Positions 17,701 through 25,487 of a DNA stretch of 64,000 nt are shown piece after piece. This DNA is from Sphingobacterium olei (GTDB lineage: Bacteria; Bacteroidota; Bacteroidia; Sphingobacteriales; Sphingobacteriaceae), in NCBI RefSeq assembly GCF_005048855.1, contig NZ_SUME01000012.1, forward strand, positions 1 through 64,000, written 5' to 3'. Positions within the stretch are counted from its first letter, which is position 1; each line of letters starts with the position of its first letter. Position numbers and translations under genes: made by a program. Below the pieces are notes generated by a model. That model was not told the DNA's origin and searched no databases. It saw nothing but the letters and a program-made list of their open reading frames with translations.

Positions 17701-19179
17701 AATTTTATCCTTGATATTACCGCGGAGGACTATTAAATCATAATTGTAGTTTTTAATAGTGGTGTTCTGGATATTTCCGTCAATCGCTAATACCAAATCA
17801 TTTAGTAGTAATCCTGATCCCTCGTAACTGAGATCTAGTCCGGTGTTCTCGATGATCTCTGTATTAATCAATTTTCCTATTTGAAAGTTTTTGGATTGGA
17901 TATGGCCGCTATAACTGAGTCTATTTTTTATGCTGATCTTACTCGTGGTCTTCAGTTCTCCTAAAGCAGTTTGGAACATTCCATTAACCAAAAAATCATT
18001 ATAACGTCCATGAAATTTGCCTTGAAAAACTACCGTATTAAAACGGTGTACTTGTTCGGGCAGTTTGAATGTCTTGCTGTTTGCTAGAAGAGGAACCAAA
18101 TACTCAATATCGTTGGGATGTGTATGTAATTTATCTAAATCAAAATCAAATAGTGTATGCTCGATATAGGGCAGCCCGTTGATCGTAAAGTTACCAATCA
18201 GCTCTGTGTTTTTCGATGTCTTTAATTGTACTTCTTCTGCTCGAATATGTGCGACGGTTCCCGATAGGGTAGCCTTTGTGATATCCGTTTGAAAGATTAC
18301 ATTCTTCATGGACGGCGCAAAAAATTCGATATCGCGAGAATCTACATTGGAGTTCGTTAATCGGCTAGTCACATGAACTTTATTGATGAAATCTTGAAAA
18401 TCGTTTATGCTTTCGTATTCAAAAAGTAAATAGTCCCGTAGTTCAGAATTGTTGGTTACCAGATGAAATTCCTTAAATTCCATTTTTTTGTCCGAATAAC
18501 TGGCATCAGTGCTTAGCTCTTGGAGGTGTAATCCAGATTTTTCTTTAAACGTTAGATTGGAAATAGTGGAAGCTATACGTAAAGAGTCGAATTTGATATT
18601 ATCGAATACGCCTGAAAGGTGCGTAATATCCAAATCTGAAAAATCTACACCTCGATTGTGGTGCTTAAAACGATGATTAACCAATCTGATATGATTATTT
18701 TCGAGTACGACTTTGTCTAGAGACAATGCGAGTTTCTTTTTTGAAGAAGTTTTTAATTGTTTATCTTTTGGAGAAAAATAGGTGATGACTTTACTGAAGT
18801 TGGTACTGTCTTCATAAATTTGAAAATCGACGTAGGCATTTTTTAGCTTTATCTCTTCAATTCTGATCTTCTTGTTAAAGAATTCGCGAAGAACCAAGTA
18901 CGCATCTAAGCTTTCGACATAAATAATTTGATTGCCTTTATTGTCTAGTAACTCGAATTCCTGTAATTGTATCGCGCTGAAAGGTTTGAAATAAACACGT
19001 TGTAAACGAATTTTGCTATCCAGCTGCTCCGACAAATAAGCCGCTACTTTTTTAGAAACGTAGGTTTGTACAGCAGAAAACTGAAGTGAAAATAACGCCA
19101 AAATTACCAGTAGAAATATACTAGTAAGTGTAATCAGCGTTATTTTAAGTATTTTTTTGATATTTTTGTAATCTAAAAT
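14743..19179 (-). CDS. tamB: Translocation and assembly module protein TamB (DUF490), probable AUU start
   Basis: About 1478 residues from the proposed start. An N-terminal membrane anchor is followed by a very long beta-rich periplasmic region typical of AsmA/TamB lipid-bridge proteins, and the C-terminal TamB domain (FYVVSSGKFHFTAQDF-like stretch, then LSLIVRRSFTP and a barrel-interacting end). TamB helps insert outer-membrane proteins and moves phospholipids between membranes. The first ordinary start codon in frame is TTG at 19101, which would cut the anchor in half. Codons upstream encode ILKITLITLTSIFLLVIL without any ATG, GTG or TTG before a stop at 19189-19191. AUU at 19179 is preceded by AGGA six bases upstream, so I place the start there. 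The gene is divergent from tsaD. Confidence 0.8.
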   Translation of the reverse strand: MLDYKNIKKILKITLITLTSIFLLVILALFSLQFSAVQTYVSKKVAAYLSEQLDSKIRLQRVYFKPFSAIQLQEFELLDNKGNQIIYVESLDAYLVLREFFNKKIRIEEIKLKNAYVDFQIYEDSTNFSKVITYFSPKDKQLKTSSKKKLALSLDKVVLENNHIRLVNHRFKHHNRGVDFSDLDITHLSGVFDNIKFDSLRIASTISNLTFKEKSGLHLQELSTDASYSDKKMEFKEFHLVTNNSELRDYLLFEYESINDFQDFINKVHVTSRLTNSNVDSRDIEFFAPSMKNVIFQTDITKATLSGTVAHIRAEEVQLKTSKNTELIGNFTINGLPYIEHTLFDFDLDKLHTHPNDIEYLVPLLANSKTFKLPEQVHRFNTVVFQGKFHGRYNDFLVNGMFQTALGELKTTSKISIKNRLSYSGHIQSKNFQIGKLINTEIIENTGLDLSYEGSGLLLNDLVLAIDGNIQNTTIKNYNYDLIVLRGNIKDKILQVEGNIEDENLQLVYASDIDLNSQNPTYQLDGKINFAALNKLNWVTKDSIIIHHANLKTNLSGNALNNLIGGLNADSIQMTTTRGYFNINELHFSAEGDQQDRLLTLNSDVVDAKMQGNIDLNTIGAYFRSLAMRYAPAIGIEVKPFNPQNFDLDLNIKSFEPVAALLDPSLSLDDGAHLNASFSTTNYTAKFTGFSPSLTYKGIKVTNLAIAEKADENAFSLNVTADKLNFSDSAYINHITIKNVLANDSLHFNIEMSEKQATNYLNLNGNIHFAYNKPAYIQFSPSTILINRENWFLNNDAQLRVSKGKIYIKNLLLSQARQQVQLDGILSNENDKLNILFDNFSLTSLNGLTNPIGIQLRGFMNGKMEINSIFKQPFVAANIQTTPIIYNDIPIGQLNLIADFDPESGLANVDLKLVDTQNRGISVQGNYNLSNDDEPLNLKGNLNETDLIIFQPFLKNLVSDLKGKANANVSIIGTFRNPKISGIGRFSNAEFTVNYLKTHYRVENQPAMVQNNAVMLQNLKLFDAKGNTATANGIIDLAKLINPYIDVDVAGDNFMILNTNYKDNNLYYGTAFATGKFKFKGFTSAIDIDIDAKSEANTVLTIPFNSAMTIAESDFIYFIGPDTTENNKKGTKNLFTGLTMNMDLELTPEAELNLQTDLGSLKGRGTGEVTLRISSLGDFEMFGDYVVSSGKFHFTAQDFINKYFDIKEGGTVRWTGNPREAVINLNAIYQQRTTVVPLYNAAGRSGEDERVLAQADMIIKGTLQQPDITFDLNFPQNPYIKDQLQSYLSDVNNINQQALSLIVRRSFTPSSTNDVGREVNNTLLSAGTEIAFNQLNNIISQSLNVNFFDLNIRSLNDASASVRLLNDRLVLTGGITDRRNYQATDLTFFSEGVTTDAELTYRLRKDGNLLLRAYNRPYTRNFLIRANDAEYISALGLVYRQEFNSIQEFWRKLWYWGDKKEDKPKESVPPYIEKKDNP
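19161..19168 (+). promoter_or_regulatory. -7 box TATTTTTG for tsaD
   Basis: TATTTTTG matches TANNTTTG and lies 24 bp before the tsaD ATG. It falls inside the proposed 5' coding end of tamB on the other strand, so the two divergent genes share overlapping signals. Confidence 0.5.
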
Positions 19180-19192
19180 CTTTTGTCCTCAA

Positions 19193-20194
19193 ATGGCTAT
19201 CATCCTCGGAATAGAATCTTCATGTGACGAAACTTCAGCTTCTATATGTATAGACGGTGAAATTAAGTCAAATATTATTGCTGGTCAAGCAATTCACTCA
19301 AAATATGGTGGCGTCGTGCCTGAGTTGGCTTCTCGCGCACATCAACAAAATATTATTCCCACGGTCGACCAAGCCATTCAGCAGGCCAAAATTACAAAAA
19401 AAGATGTAGATGCGGTAGCATTTACCCGAGGTCCGGGTTTGTTGGGCTCGCTTTTAGTTGGTACTTCTTTTGCGAAATCATTTGCGTTAGCCCGTCAGAT
19501 TCCCTTGATTGAAGTCAATCACATGCAGGCCCATATTTTAGCACATTTTATTGACGATCCGAAACCAAATTTTCCTTTTTTATGCCTCACTGTTTCCGGT
19601 GGGCATACACAGATCGTGTTGATCAAAGATTATTTTGATATGGAATTATTAGGACAGACCTTGGATGACGCCGCTGGAGAAGCTTTTGATAAAACAGCTA
19701 AGATCTTGACATTGCCGTACCCTGGAGGACCATTGATTGATAAGTACGCTCAATTGGGAGATCCTAACGCCTTTTCTTTGCCAGAACCTCAAATTTCTGG
19801 TCTGAATTTTAGCTTTTCAGGGCTAAAAACAGCGATATTATATCTGGTCCAAGCTAAAATGAAAGAGAATCCCCAATTTTTAACGCAACATCTAAATGAT
19901 GTATGTGCTTCGGTGCAAAGTCGTATTGTTTCTGTTCTTTTGAATAAATTGAAGAAGGCAGCGAAACAAACATGTGTAAAAGACATTGCTATTGCCGGTG
20001 GTGTATCTGCCAATTCAGGATTGCGAAGTGCACTGATTGAAATGGGCGAACAGTATAAATGGCGTGTCTTTATTCCGAAGTTTGAATATTGTACGGATAA
20101 TGCTGCGATGATTGCTATTGCCGGTTATCAGAAATACCTTAAACAGGATTTCGTGGGACAGGATATTACGCCTCTTGCTCGTATGCATGTATAG
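19193..20194 (+). CDS. tsaD: tRNA N6-threonylcarbamoyladenosine transferase TsaD
   Basis: 333 residues, an ASKHA-fold protein. It starts ILGIESSCDETS and has the metal-binding His110 and His114 (HMQAHILAH), SGGHTQ and GGVSANSGLR near the C-terminus, all diagnostic of TsaD/Kae1. It transfers threonylcarbamoyl to A37 of ANN-decoding tRNAs, working with TsaB (present at 47302) and TsaE (not in this window). Length is normal. Its start lies 13 bp from the proposed tamB start on the opposite strand. Confidence 0.96.
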   Translation: MAIILGIESSCDETSASICIDGEIKSNIIAGQAIHSKYGGVVPELASRAHQQNIIPTVDQAIQQAKITKKDVDAVAFTRGPGLLGSLLVGTSFAKSFALARQIPLIEVNHMQAHILAHFIDDPKPNFPFLCLTVSGGHTQIVLIKDYFDMELLGQTLDDAAGEAFDKTAKILTLPYPGGPLIDKYAQLGDPNAFSLPEPQISGLNFSFSGLKTAILYLVQAKMKENPQFLTQHLNDVCASVQSRIVSVLLNKLKKAAKQTCVKDIAIAGGVSANSGLRSALIEMGEQYKWRVFIPKFEYCTDNAAMIAIAGYQKYLKQDFVGQDITPLARMHV

Positions 20195-20249
20195 ATCATT
20201 CACTTCGTAGATAAAGGCAAACTTATCTAAGTTTCGATAAAATTTTTGT

Positions 20250-20309
20250 GGAAAGTTATACTCTATTTCATCATAATAGAAAATAGAGTAATAACCTTTA
20301 AAACTTTCC
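20250..20309 (+). promoter_or_regulatory. Long hairpin in the tonB leader
   Basis: GTTAT-ACTCTATTT (20255-20268) pairs with AAATAGAGT-AATAAC (20281-20295). An outer pair GGAAAGTT (20250-20257) and AACTTTCC (20302-20309) can extend or compete with it. The structure ends 3 bp before the tonB ATG. No T-run follows, so it looks like a leader structure or operator and not a terminator. Confidence 0.55.
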
Positions 20310-20312
20310 TTT

Positions 20313-21200
20313 ATGTTATTTTCCAAATCAGATATTTATGCAAAAGAGTGGATGGATGTCATCTTTGCAGGACGTAATAAAGAATATGGAGCGTATGAGC
20401 TTCGTGTTTTAGCTCCTAAAGCAACGAATTGGGCTCTCGGAGTTGTTGTTTTAGTTGTCGTTGGATTAAGTGGTATCGCTTATTCGTTTTCCAACAATAG
20501 TAAAATACCCAATAACCTGCCCCAAGAGGATATGGTAACTGTGACAATTGATAATACAGAATTGCCGATAGAAATGGAACCGCCTGTGGTGCCAGATCTC
20601 ATAGAGCAGGATGCTCCAAAGCAGGTTGCTCAGGATGTGTCGTCTCAGGATCTAATCAAATTCACAGAGATCAATGCCACGGATGCTTCTCGGGTAACGG
20701 AAGATATGACGAGCACTGAAGATGTCATGGACAGGAAAAAATTACCTGCTAATATTACAATGGATGGTGTAAAAGGAGGGGAGCTGGTGCCGCGGGGAAC
20801 ATTTGGTAGTACAAAACGTGATGGCGCAGAAAGGGGTAGAGCCGTGGGTAGTCTAACTGGCAGCGATGACGGAGAAGGTAAACCTTTTGTTTCAGTGGAG
20901 GTGATGCCCGAGCCTCCCGGTGGGATGAAGGCATTTATAAATTGGGTTGCTCAAAATTATGATTTCCCACAATCTGCGGTAGACAACGGGGCAAAGGGAG
21001 TTATTCAGGTGTCGTTCGTGGTGGAAAAAGACGGGAGCTTATCTTCGTTTGAAGTGAAAAGGGATATGGGATTCGGTACAGGGGATGCAGCCGTAAGATT
21101 GTTGAAAAAAGCTAAAAAATGGAGTCCCGGCGTTCAGAATGGTCTACCCGTGCGTGTAGCTTACACGTTGCCTATACGTCTCAGCACAATCGATAACTAG
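20313..21200 (+). CDS. TonB family energy transducer
   Basis: 295 residues. A short cytosolic segment, SDIYAKEWMDVIFAGRNKEYGAYELR, is typical of Bacteroidota TonB proteins. It precedes one membrane helix (about 39-60), a periplasmic spacer with acidic and proline-containing stretches, and a C-terminal TonB domain (about 205-293) containing GVIQVSFVVEKDGSL. It would couple ExbBD energy to outer-membrane transporters; exbB/exbD are not nearby. It is convergent with the anti-sigma gene, which itself ends in a TonB-like domain. Confidence 0.88.
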   Translation: MLFSKSDIYAKEWMDVIFAGRNKEYGAYELRVLAPKATNWALGVVVLVVVGLSGIAYSFSNNSKIPNNLPQEDMVTVTIDNTELPIEMEPPVVPDLIEQDAPKQVAQDVSSQDLIKFTEINATDASRVTEDMTSTEDVMDRKKLPANITMDGVKGGELVPRGTFGSTKRDGAERGRAVGSLTGSDDGEGKPFVSVEVMPEPPGGMKAFINWVAQNYDFPQSAVDNGAKGVIQVSFVVEKDGSLSSFEVKRDMGFGTGDAAVRLLKKAKKWSPGVQNGLPVRVAYTLPIRLSTIDN

Positions 21201-21229
21201 CCGATTATTGCGAGTGAATTTATAACTAG

Positions 21230-21254
21230 GTCCTCAAAATTCAATTTTGAGGAC
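21230..21254. terminator. Bidirectional terminator between tonB and the anti-sigma gene
   Basis: GTCCTCAAAATT and AATTTTGAGGAC form a near-perfect inverted repeat around a single C, sitting between two convergent stop codons. Flanking T/A stretches are modest. Confidence 0.65.
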
Positions 21255-21259
21255 TTATT

Positions 21260-22624
21260 CTATTTAAACTCCACCGTTAAATACACAGGTTTGCCATTGG
21301 TTCCTACTATCCAACTAGGTCCTTGTTTGACAATCTCGATTGCTTTTCTATCCAAATCTAAATTGGCTGACTTGCTAATAAGTATATTCTTCGGTCTTCC
21401 ATCAGCACCAATGGAAAACGTCAAGGCAACAATACCTTTTCCTAAATTGACTTTTTTAGTTTCCGTACTTATATAAGTTTTAAATTCTTTCCAACCCGAT
21501 GCCGGTTCACTTTTCAGGGGAGTTTTTCGTGCTGAAGTTATAACTACTTCTTCTAACGTGGAGTCTTCACGATTCAAAAAAATAGTTTGAGAAGAATTAT
21601 CTGTAAGTACTTTTTCTTTTTCGTATCCAATAGCATTAATTTCTAAGGGCGCGTTTTTTCTACTCGCCAGATACACGAAATTGCCGGCGGAATCTGTGCT
21701 GATAATGTTGTTATTCTCTATGTCTTTTATTTGAACATTTTCAATTGGGTTTCCCGATTGCTTGTCAAGTACCTGTCCTAAAATATAGTTGGACTGTGCG
21801 TCCAAATTCAGCCTCGATAGTGCCGCTCTATTACTCGAAGAGTTCTTTCCAACATCCGCTACACGTATCCCATCGGCGCGCCCCTGTATTGGCTGGGGAA
21901 TATTTGCAGCGATGACGTGTTCTATGTTACTATCCAATAAGCCCTCGCCAATTATGATTTCTTCTTTATCAGGACTGTCTTGTATCACGATAAGATTACC
22001 TGATTTTGAAGATTTTAACGATGCGACGCTATAAACAGGACTATCTTGAAGGGCTGTTTGACGTGGAAAAGGAACATGGGGAATGCCTTCTTTTTTAGTC
22101 GGTGTATAAACTCTTGAGGCGACTTTATTCGGTTGTTTTTCCGTATAATCTAAATTTGTATTTTTTGAGTCCGGTGAATGCGCGATAGCATTTTGGTTGA
22201 GAACCTGTTGTTGTTCTGTTTTTTCAGCAGCAGCAGTATCTGCAGATTTATTCATCAATGGAGTCGGCACATTTAGCTCTTCAGGCGACTGTGCTATTCG
22301 TGTTTCTTTTGTTGAGAAACCATTATTCCAGATCAAATATCCTCCAAGGCCCAAAACTAATAACAATGAAGCTGCAAGAGATAGGGATTTCCAAGGGAAT
22401 AGACGTTTGTTATTTGATAAATGGCTCCGTGCAAGAATGTGTTGTCTTAAATCGTTTAAATCTGAGGAGTAATTATGGAGTTGTTCCTGTTCCATTCCCA
22501 ACAGTATATCCATTAGCATCTCATCCTCTTGGACGGCACGTTCAAGCTCAAACATCTCTCGCGGGCTGAGCTCGCCATTTACATATTTTCTTATGTAATT
22601 GATATCTGGATTAATCTTGCTCAT
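21260..22624 (-). CDS. Membrane anti-sigma-like protein with carboxypeptidase-regulatory and TonB C-terminal domains
   Basis: 454 residues. The N-terminal cytosolic part (1-75; YVNGELSPREMFELERAVQEDE) resembles anti-sigma sensing helices. One membrane helix at about 80-99 follows, then a low-complexity periplasmic linker. A short IPQPIQGRADGIRVADVG stretch (about 242-258) echoes the plug of SusC-type receptors. A carboxypeptidase-regulatory-like beta domain (about 280-350), EEVVITSARK, and a TonB C-terminal-like domain (about 378-454) complete it. It overlaps the upstream ECF sigma gene by 14 bp, so translational coupling and a sigma/anti-sigma pair are inferred. It could transmit an envelope signal by proteolysis or direct contact; the ligand is unknown. 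Confidence 0.75.
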   Translation of the reverse strand: MSKINPDINYIRKYVNGELSPREMFELERAVQEDEMLMDILLGMEQEQLHNYSSDLNDLRQHILARSHLSNNKRLFPWKSLSLAASLLLVLGLGGYLIWNNGFSTKETRIAQSPEELNVPTPLMNKSADTAAAEKTEQQQVLNQNAIAHSPDSKNTNLDYTEKQPNKVASRVYTPTKKEGIPHVPFPRQTALQDSPVYSVASLKSSKSGNLIVIQDSPDKEEIIIGEGLLDSNIEHVIAANIPQPIQGRADGIRVADVGKNSSSNRAALSRLNLDAQSNYILGQVLDKQSGNPIENVQIKDIENNNIISTDSAGNFVYLASRKNAPLEINAIGYEKEKVLTDNSSQTIFLNREDSTLEEVVITSARKTPLKSEPASGWKEFKTYISTETKKVNLGKGIVALTFSIGADGRPKNILISKSANLDLDRKAIEIVKQGPSWIVGTNGKPVYLTVEFK

Positions 22625-23189
22625 GATTCCTTTCCATGCAATTTTTTAAATTCCGCTTACCATTTTGGATATAACTTTTTACGTCATTCATGCTATAGCC
22701 TGTTATATCTACCACTTCCCTATAAGATTTTTCGTTGATGAAAAATAGATCTACACTAATCCGTTGTTTCTCTGGTAACTTATCTATACAACGCTCTAAT
22801 TGAGACAATCGTTCTTCCTTCTCCGTATAATTTTCTTCCTGATGCAGAAAAGCAGCAAATTCCACAAAATTATTTACTGGAATTTCATAATTATTTTTTG
22901 TGCTTCGCAATGTCATCAAACAATGATTTTTGCTAACAACGTATAGCCATTTGGCAAATTCTTTGATTTCCTGTTTGTTTACTTTGGTTATAAGTTCTTC
23001 AAAAATCTGCATTACAGCATCTTTACTTTGTTCGCTGTCTTTAAAATAGCGCAGGCATACATAATATACCATCTCGGTATGTTGTTGGTATAATTCTCCC
23101 AAAAATTTTAAGTCACCGGTGGTGCGATAATTCTCTAAAAGAGAACTGTCGTCTGTAGTTGAGATTTGTGATGAATTGAACAACTTCAT
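22611..23189 (-). CDS. ECF-type RNA polymerase sigma factor
   Basis: 192 residues with sigma-70 region 2 at about 36-100 (VYYVCLRYFKDSEQSKDAVMQIFEEL, FAKWLYVVSKNHC) and region 4 at about 130-185 (LPEKQRISVDLFFINEKSYREVVDITGYSMNDVKSYIQNGKRNLK). This is the minimal two-domain ECF layout. Region 2 is somewhat divergent. It is transcribed with the anti-sigma gene (14-bp overlap) and divergently from the VWA gene across an 80-bp gap. A target promoter within that gap is plausible but not demonstrated. Confidence 0.9.
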   Translation of the reverse strand: MKLFNSSQISTTDDSSLLENYRTTGDLKFLGELYQQHTEMVYYVCLRYFKDSEQSKDAVMQIFEELITKVNKQEIKEFAKWLYVVSKNHCLMTLRSTKNNYEIPVNNFVEFAAFLHQEENYTEKEERLSQLERCIDKLPEKQRISVDLFFINEKSYREVVDITGYSMNDVKSYIQNGKRNLKNCMERNHEQD

Positions 23190-23269
23190 AATCAGGGCTC
23201 AAAATAATTTTTTTTTCTCATTTATGGAAATTTATGTTTCGCTGCATCCCTTGTCAAAATTTATAAATC

Positions 23270-25222
23270 ATGAAAGCTATAATATCATCTATTCTTTTGA
23301 TTTTTACCATAGTGGCCGGAAATCATGTTCACGCAAGAACTATAACAGGTAAAATTGTTGATGACGCTAATGTGCCAATTGCCGGAGTGGAAGTGCGTAA
23401 TACGACTAAAAAGATAAATACCCTATCGGATCAAAGTGGTATTTATAACATTAAAGCGGGGGAGGGTGACGAATTGACATTTAATTGTGTTGGTTATGTT
23501 TCCCAATCTATCAAAGTAGGAAAGTCTAACACAATTAATGTTACCCTGTTAGCTCAGGTAAATCAGCTAGATGAAGTTGTTGTTGTCGGATATGGAGCTG
23601 CGAAAAGGGAAGCACTGACGGGATCTGCAGTTATTATTCGTGGGCAGGATGCAAAAGATATTCCGGTAACTAATTACAATAATTTATTACAGGGTAAAGT
23701 GGCTGGGGTAAATGTTTCCGCTAATCGATCGGGACAGCAGAATATCCTTATCCGCGGTGTGTCACCAATAAGAGAGACACAGCAAAGTGAAAGTTATAGG
23801 GGAATAGAGGAAAATAAATTTATTAATCCTTTGAATCAACCGCTTTCAACCTTTGCTGCCGATGTGGATGCCGCTTCTTATGGCAATGTACGTCGGTTTA
23901 TCAAATCGGGACAGTTGCCTCCGGTGGATGCAGTCCGCATAGAAGAGATGATCAATTACTTTCAATATAGTTTAGACGCACCGGAAAATGGAGATCCTGT
24001 TAATATAAAAACAGAGCTAGCTCAGGCTCCTTGGAACGCCAAGCATCAATTGTTGCGTATCTCGCTGAAAGCGAAAAATGTGCCTACTGGAAAGTTGCCC
24101 GCTTCAAATTTTGTTTTTCTAGTAGATATTTCGGGATCCATGATGAATGCAAACAAATTGCCTTTGGTGAAATCTTCCCTTAAGTTATTGGTTGACCAGT
24201 TACGGGAGGTTGATAAAGTGGCAATTGTGACTTACGCTGGTAACGCTAATGTCGCATTAGAAAGTATTTCTGGGAGTCAAAAAATGAAGATAAAGGATGT
24301 TATTGAAGGTCTTCAGGCAGGGGGAAGCACTGCCGGGGGAGATGGTCTAAAAATGGCGTATAAAATGGCGCGTCAAAATTTCATAAAAAATGGAAATAAT
24401 AGAATAGTGATGGCTACAGATGGTGATTTCAATGTGGGCGCTTCTTCTGACGATGATATGGAAAAGCTAATAAGTAGAGAGCGCGAGAGTGGTGTGCATA
24501 TTTCAATTTTGGGTTATGGAATGGGCAACTATAAAGATAGTAAATTAGAGCTGTTGGCAAACAAAGGTCACGGAAATTATGCGTACATCGATAATATTAC
24601 GGAAGCACGAAAAGCGATTATTACAGAATTTGGTGGAACATTATTCACCGTAGCGAAGGATGTCAAGATTCAAGTAGAGTTCAATCCGAACATGGTAAAA
24701 GCATATCGTTTGGTCGGATACGAAAACCGTTTAATGGCCGCTGAAGATTTTAACAATGACAATAAATTAGGTGGAGATATGGGCGTCGGACATGCGGTGA
24801 CGGCTATTTACGAAGTTGTACCTGCAGGTGTGAATAGCGAAATCATTGGATCTGTCGATGATTTGAAATATCAGAAAACGGAGAGGAAAACCACTGCAAA
24901 TAATTCTTCCGAATTGGCTACCGTAAAATTCCGTTATAAAGAACCCTATGGAGAGAGAAGTAAGCTGAAGCAGCAAATTGTACTTGCAAATGCAGGAAAC
25001 ATATCCGCGATGAGCGAAGATTTCCAATTTGCGACTTCGGTTGCTGAGCTGGGTATGCTCTTACGAAATTCGGATTATAAACAAAATGCTAATTTTGATG
25101 GCTTGATTAAGCGGGCTAAATTGGCCAAAGGAAAAGATGATGAAGGATATAGAGCGGAATTCATCCGTATGGCGGAAGATGCCAAAGCTTTGACAAAATC
25201 CACTGCATTGGTTAATAATTAA
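23270..25222 (+). CDS. VWA-domain (YfbK-type) secreted protein with SusC-like N-terminus
   Basis: 650 residues. A signal peptide (1-22) precedes a carboxypeptidase-regulatory-like domain (about 24-94) and a SusC-type segment LDEVVVVGYGAAKREALTGS, then LLQGKVAGVNVS and NILIRGVSPI (100-167), the opening of a TonB-dependent receptor plug. No barrel follows. The protein instead switches to the YfbK family: a VWA N-terminal region, a MIDAS motif DISGS (286-290), and a DUF3520-like C-terminal part. It is probably periplasmic or surface-associated and metal-binding. It is divergent from the ECF sigma/anti-sigma pair, suggesting one regulatory unit. Function unknown. Confidence 0.82.
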   Translation: MKAIISSILLIFTIVAGNHVHARTITGKIVDDANVPIAGVEVRNTTKKINTLSDQSGIYNIKAGEGDELTFNCVGYVSQSIKVGKSNTINVTLLAQVNQLDEVVVVGYGAAKREALTGSAVIIRGQDAKDIPVTNYNNLLQGKVAGVNVSANRSGQQNILIRGVSPIRETQQSESYRGIEENKFINPLNQPLSTFAADVDAASYGNVRRFIKSGQLPPVDAVRIEEMINYFQYSLDAPENGDPVNIKTELAQAPWNAKHQLLRISLKAKNVPTGKLPASNFVFLVDISGSMMNANKLPLVKSSLKLLVDQLREVDKVAIVTYAGNANVALESISGSQKMKIKDVIEGLQAGGSTAGGDGLKMAYKMARQNFIKNGNNRIVMATDGDFNVGASSDDDMEKLISRERESGVHISILGYGMGNYKDSKLELLANKGHGNYAYIDNITEARKAIITEFGGTLFTVAKDVKIQVEFNPNMVKAYRLVGYENRLMAAEDFNNDNKLGGDMGVGHAVTAIYEVVPAGVNSEIIGSVDDLKYQKTERKTTANNSSELATVKFRYKEPYGERSKLKQQIVLANAGNISAMSEDFQFATSVAELGMLLRNSDYKQNANFDGLIKRAKLAKGKDDEGYRAEFIRMAEDAKALTKSTALVNN

Positions 25223-25228
25223 ACGATT

Positions 25229-25257
25229 AAGGAGTTGATAATTTTTATCGGCTCCTT
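25229..25257 (+). terminator. Terminator-like hairpin after the VWA gene
   Basis: AAGGAGTTGAT pairs with ATCGGCTCCTT through two G-U wobbles around a T-rich loop. The following T-run is weak, so efficiency is uncertain. Confidence 0.5.
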
Positions 25258-25291
25258 GATTACTTCTGTAACCAGGTTAATAAATTCGCTA

Positions 25292-25486
25292 TTATCGTTC
25301 TTCCTTTTTTTTTAGTTTTCTTTTTACCATAAAAAAGTAAATGAGAGCACCGACGGATGCGCTAATAGCCGAAGAGGTAATGCTAAGTGGATCATTCACT
25401 AGCCGCGATAAACCGAATAATAATGGTGCTGCAATAATAAAGAAAAATACGGCACTGCTTAATGCCAACTGCGATTGCTTATCCAT
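25292..25486 (-). CDS. Small membrane protein of unknown function
   Basis: 64 residues starting MDKQSQLALSSAVFFFII at 25486. Two hydrophobic helices (about 10-26 and 36-54) and a very basic tail, MVKRKLKKKEER, suggest an inner-membrane protein with a cytosolic C-terminus. A longer reading to 25633 in this frame only covers lutB coding sequence and is not used. The ATG comes 1 nt after the lutB stop, so the two genes are almost certainly cotranscribed. I do not recognise a family. Confidence 0.6.
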   Translation of the reverse strand: MDKQSQLALSSAVFFFIIAAPLLFGLSRLVNDPLSITSSAISASVGALIYFFMVKRKLKKKEER

Positions 25487-25487
25487 T

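Noticed and set aside
20015..20326. 103-codon minus-strand frame across the end of tsaD and the tonB leader
   Set aside because: It overlaps conserved tsaD coding sequence and the hairpin, and the protein resembles nothing I recognise.
23270..23770. Truncated SusC receptor or frameshifted TonB-dependent receptor gene
   Set aside because: The plug-like start continues in frame into a full VWA/YfbK protein with normal composition, so it is an intact fusion architecture and not a broken receptor gene.
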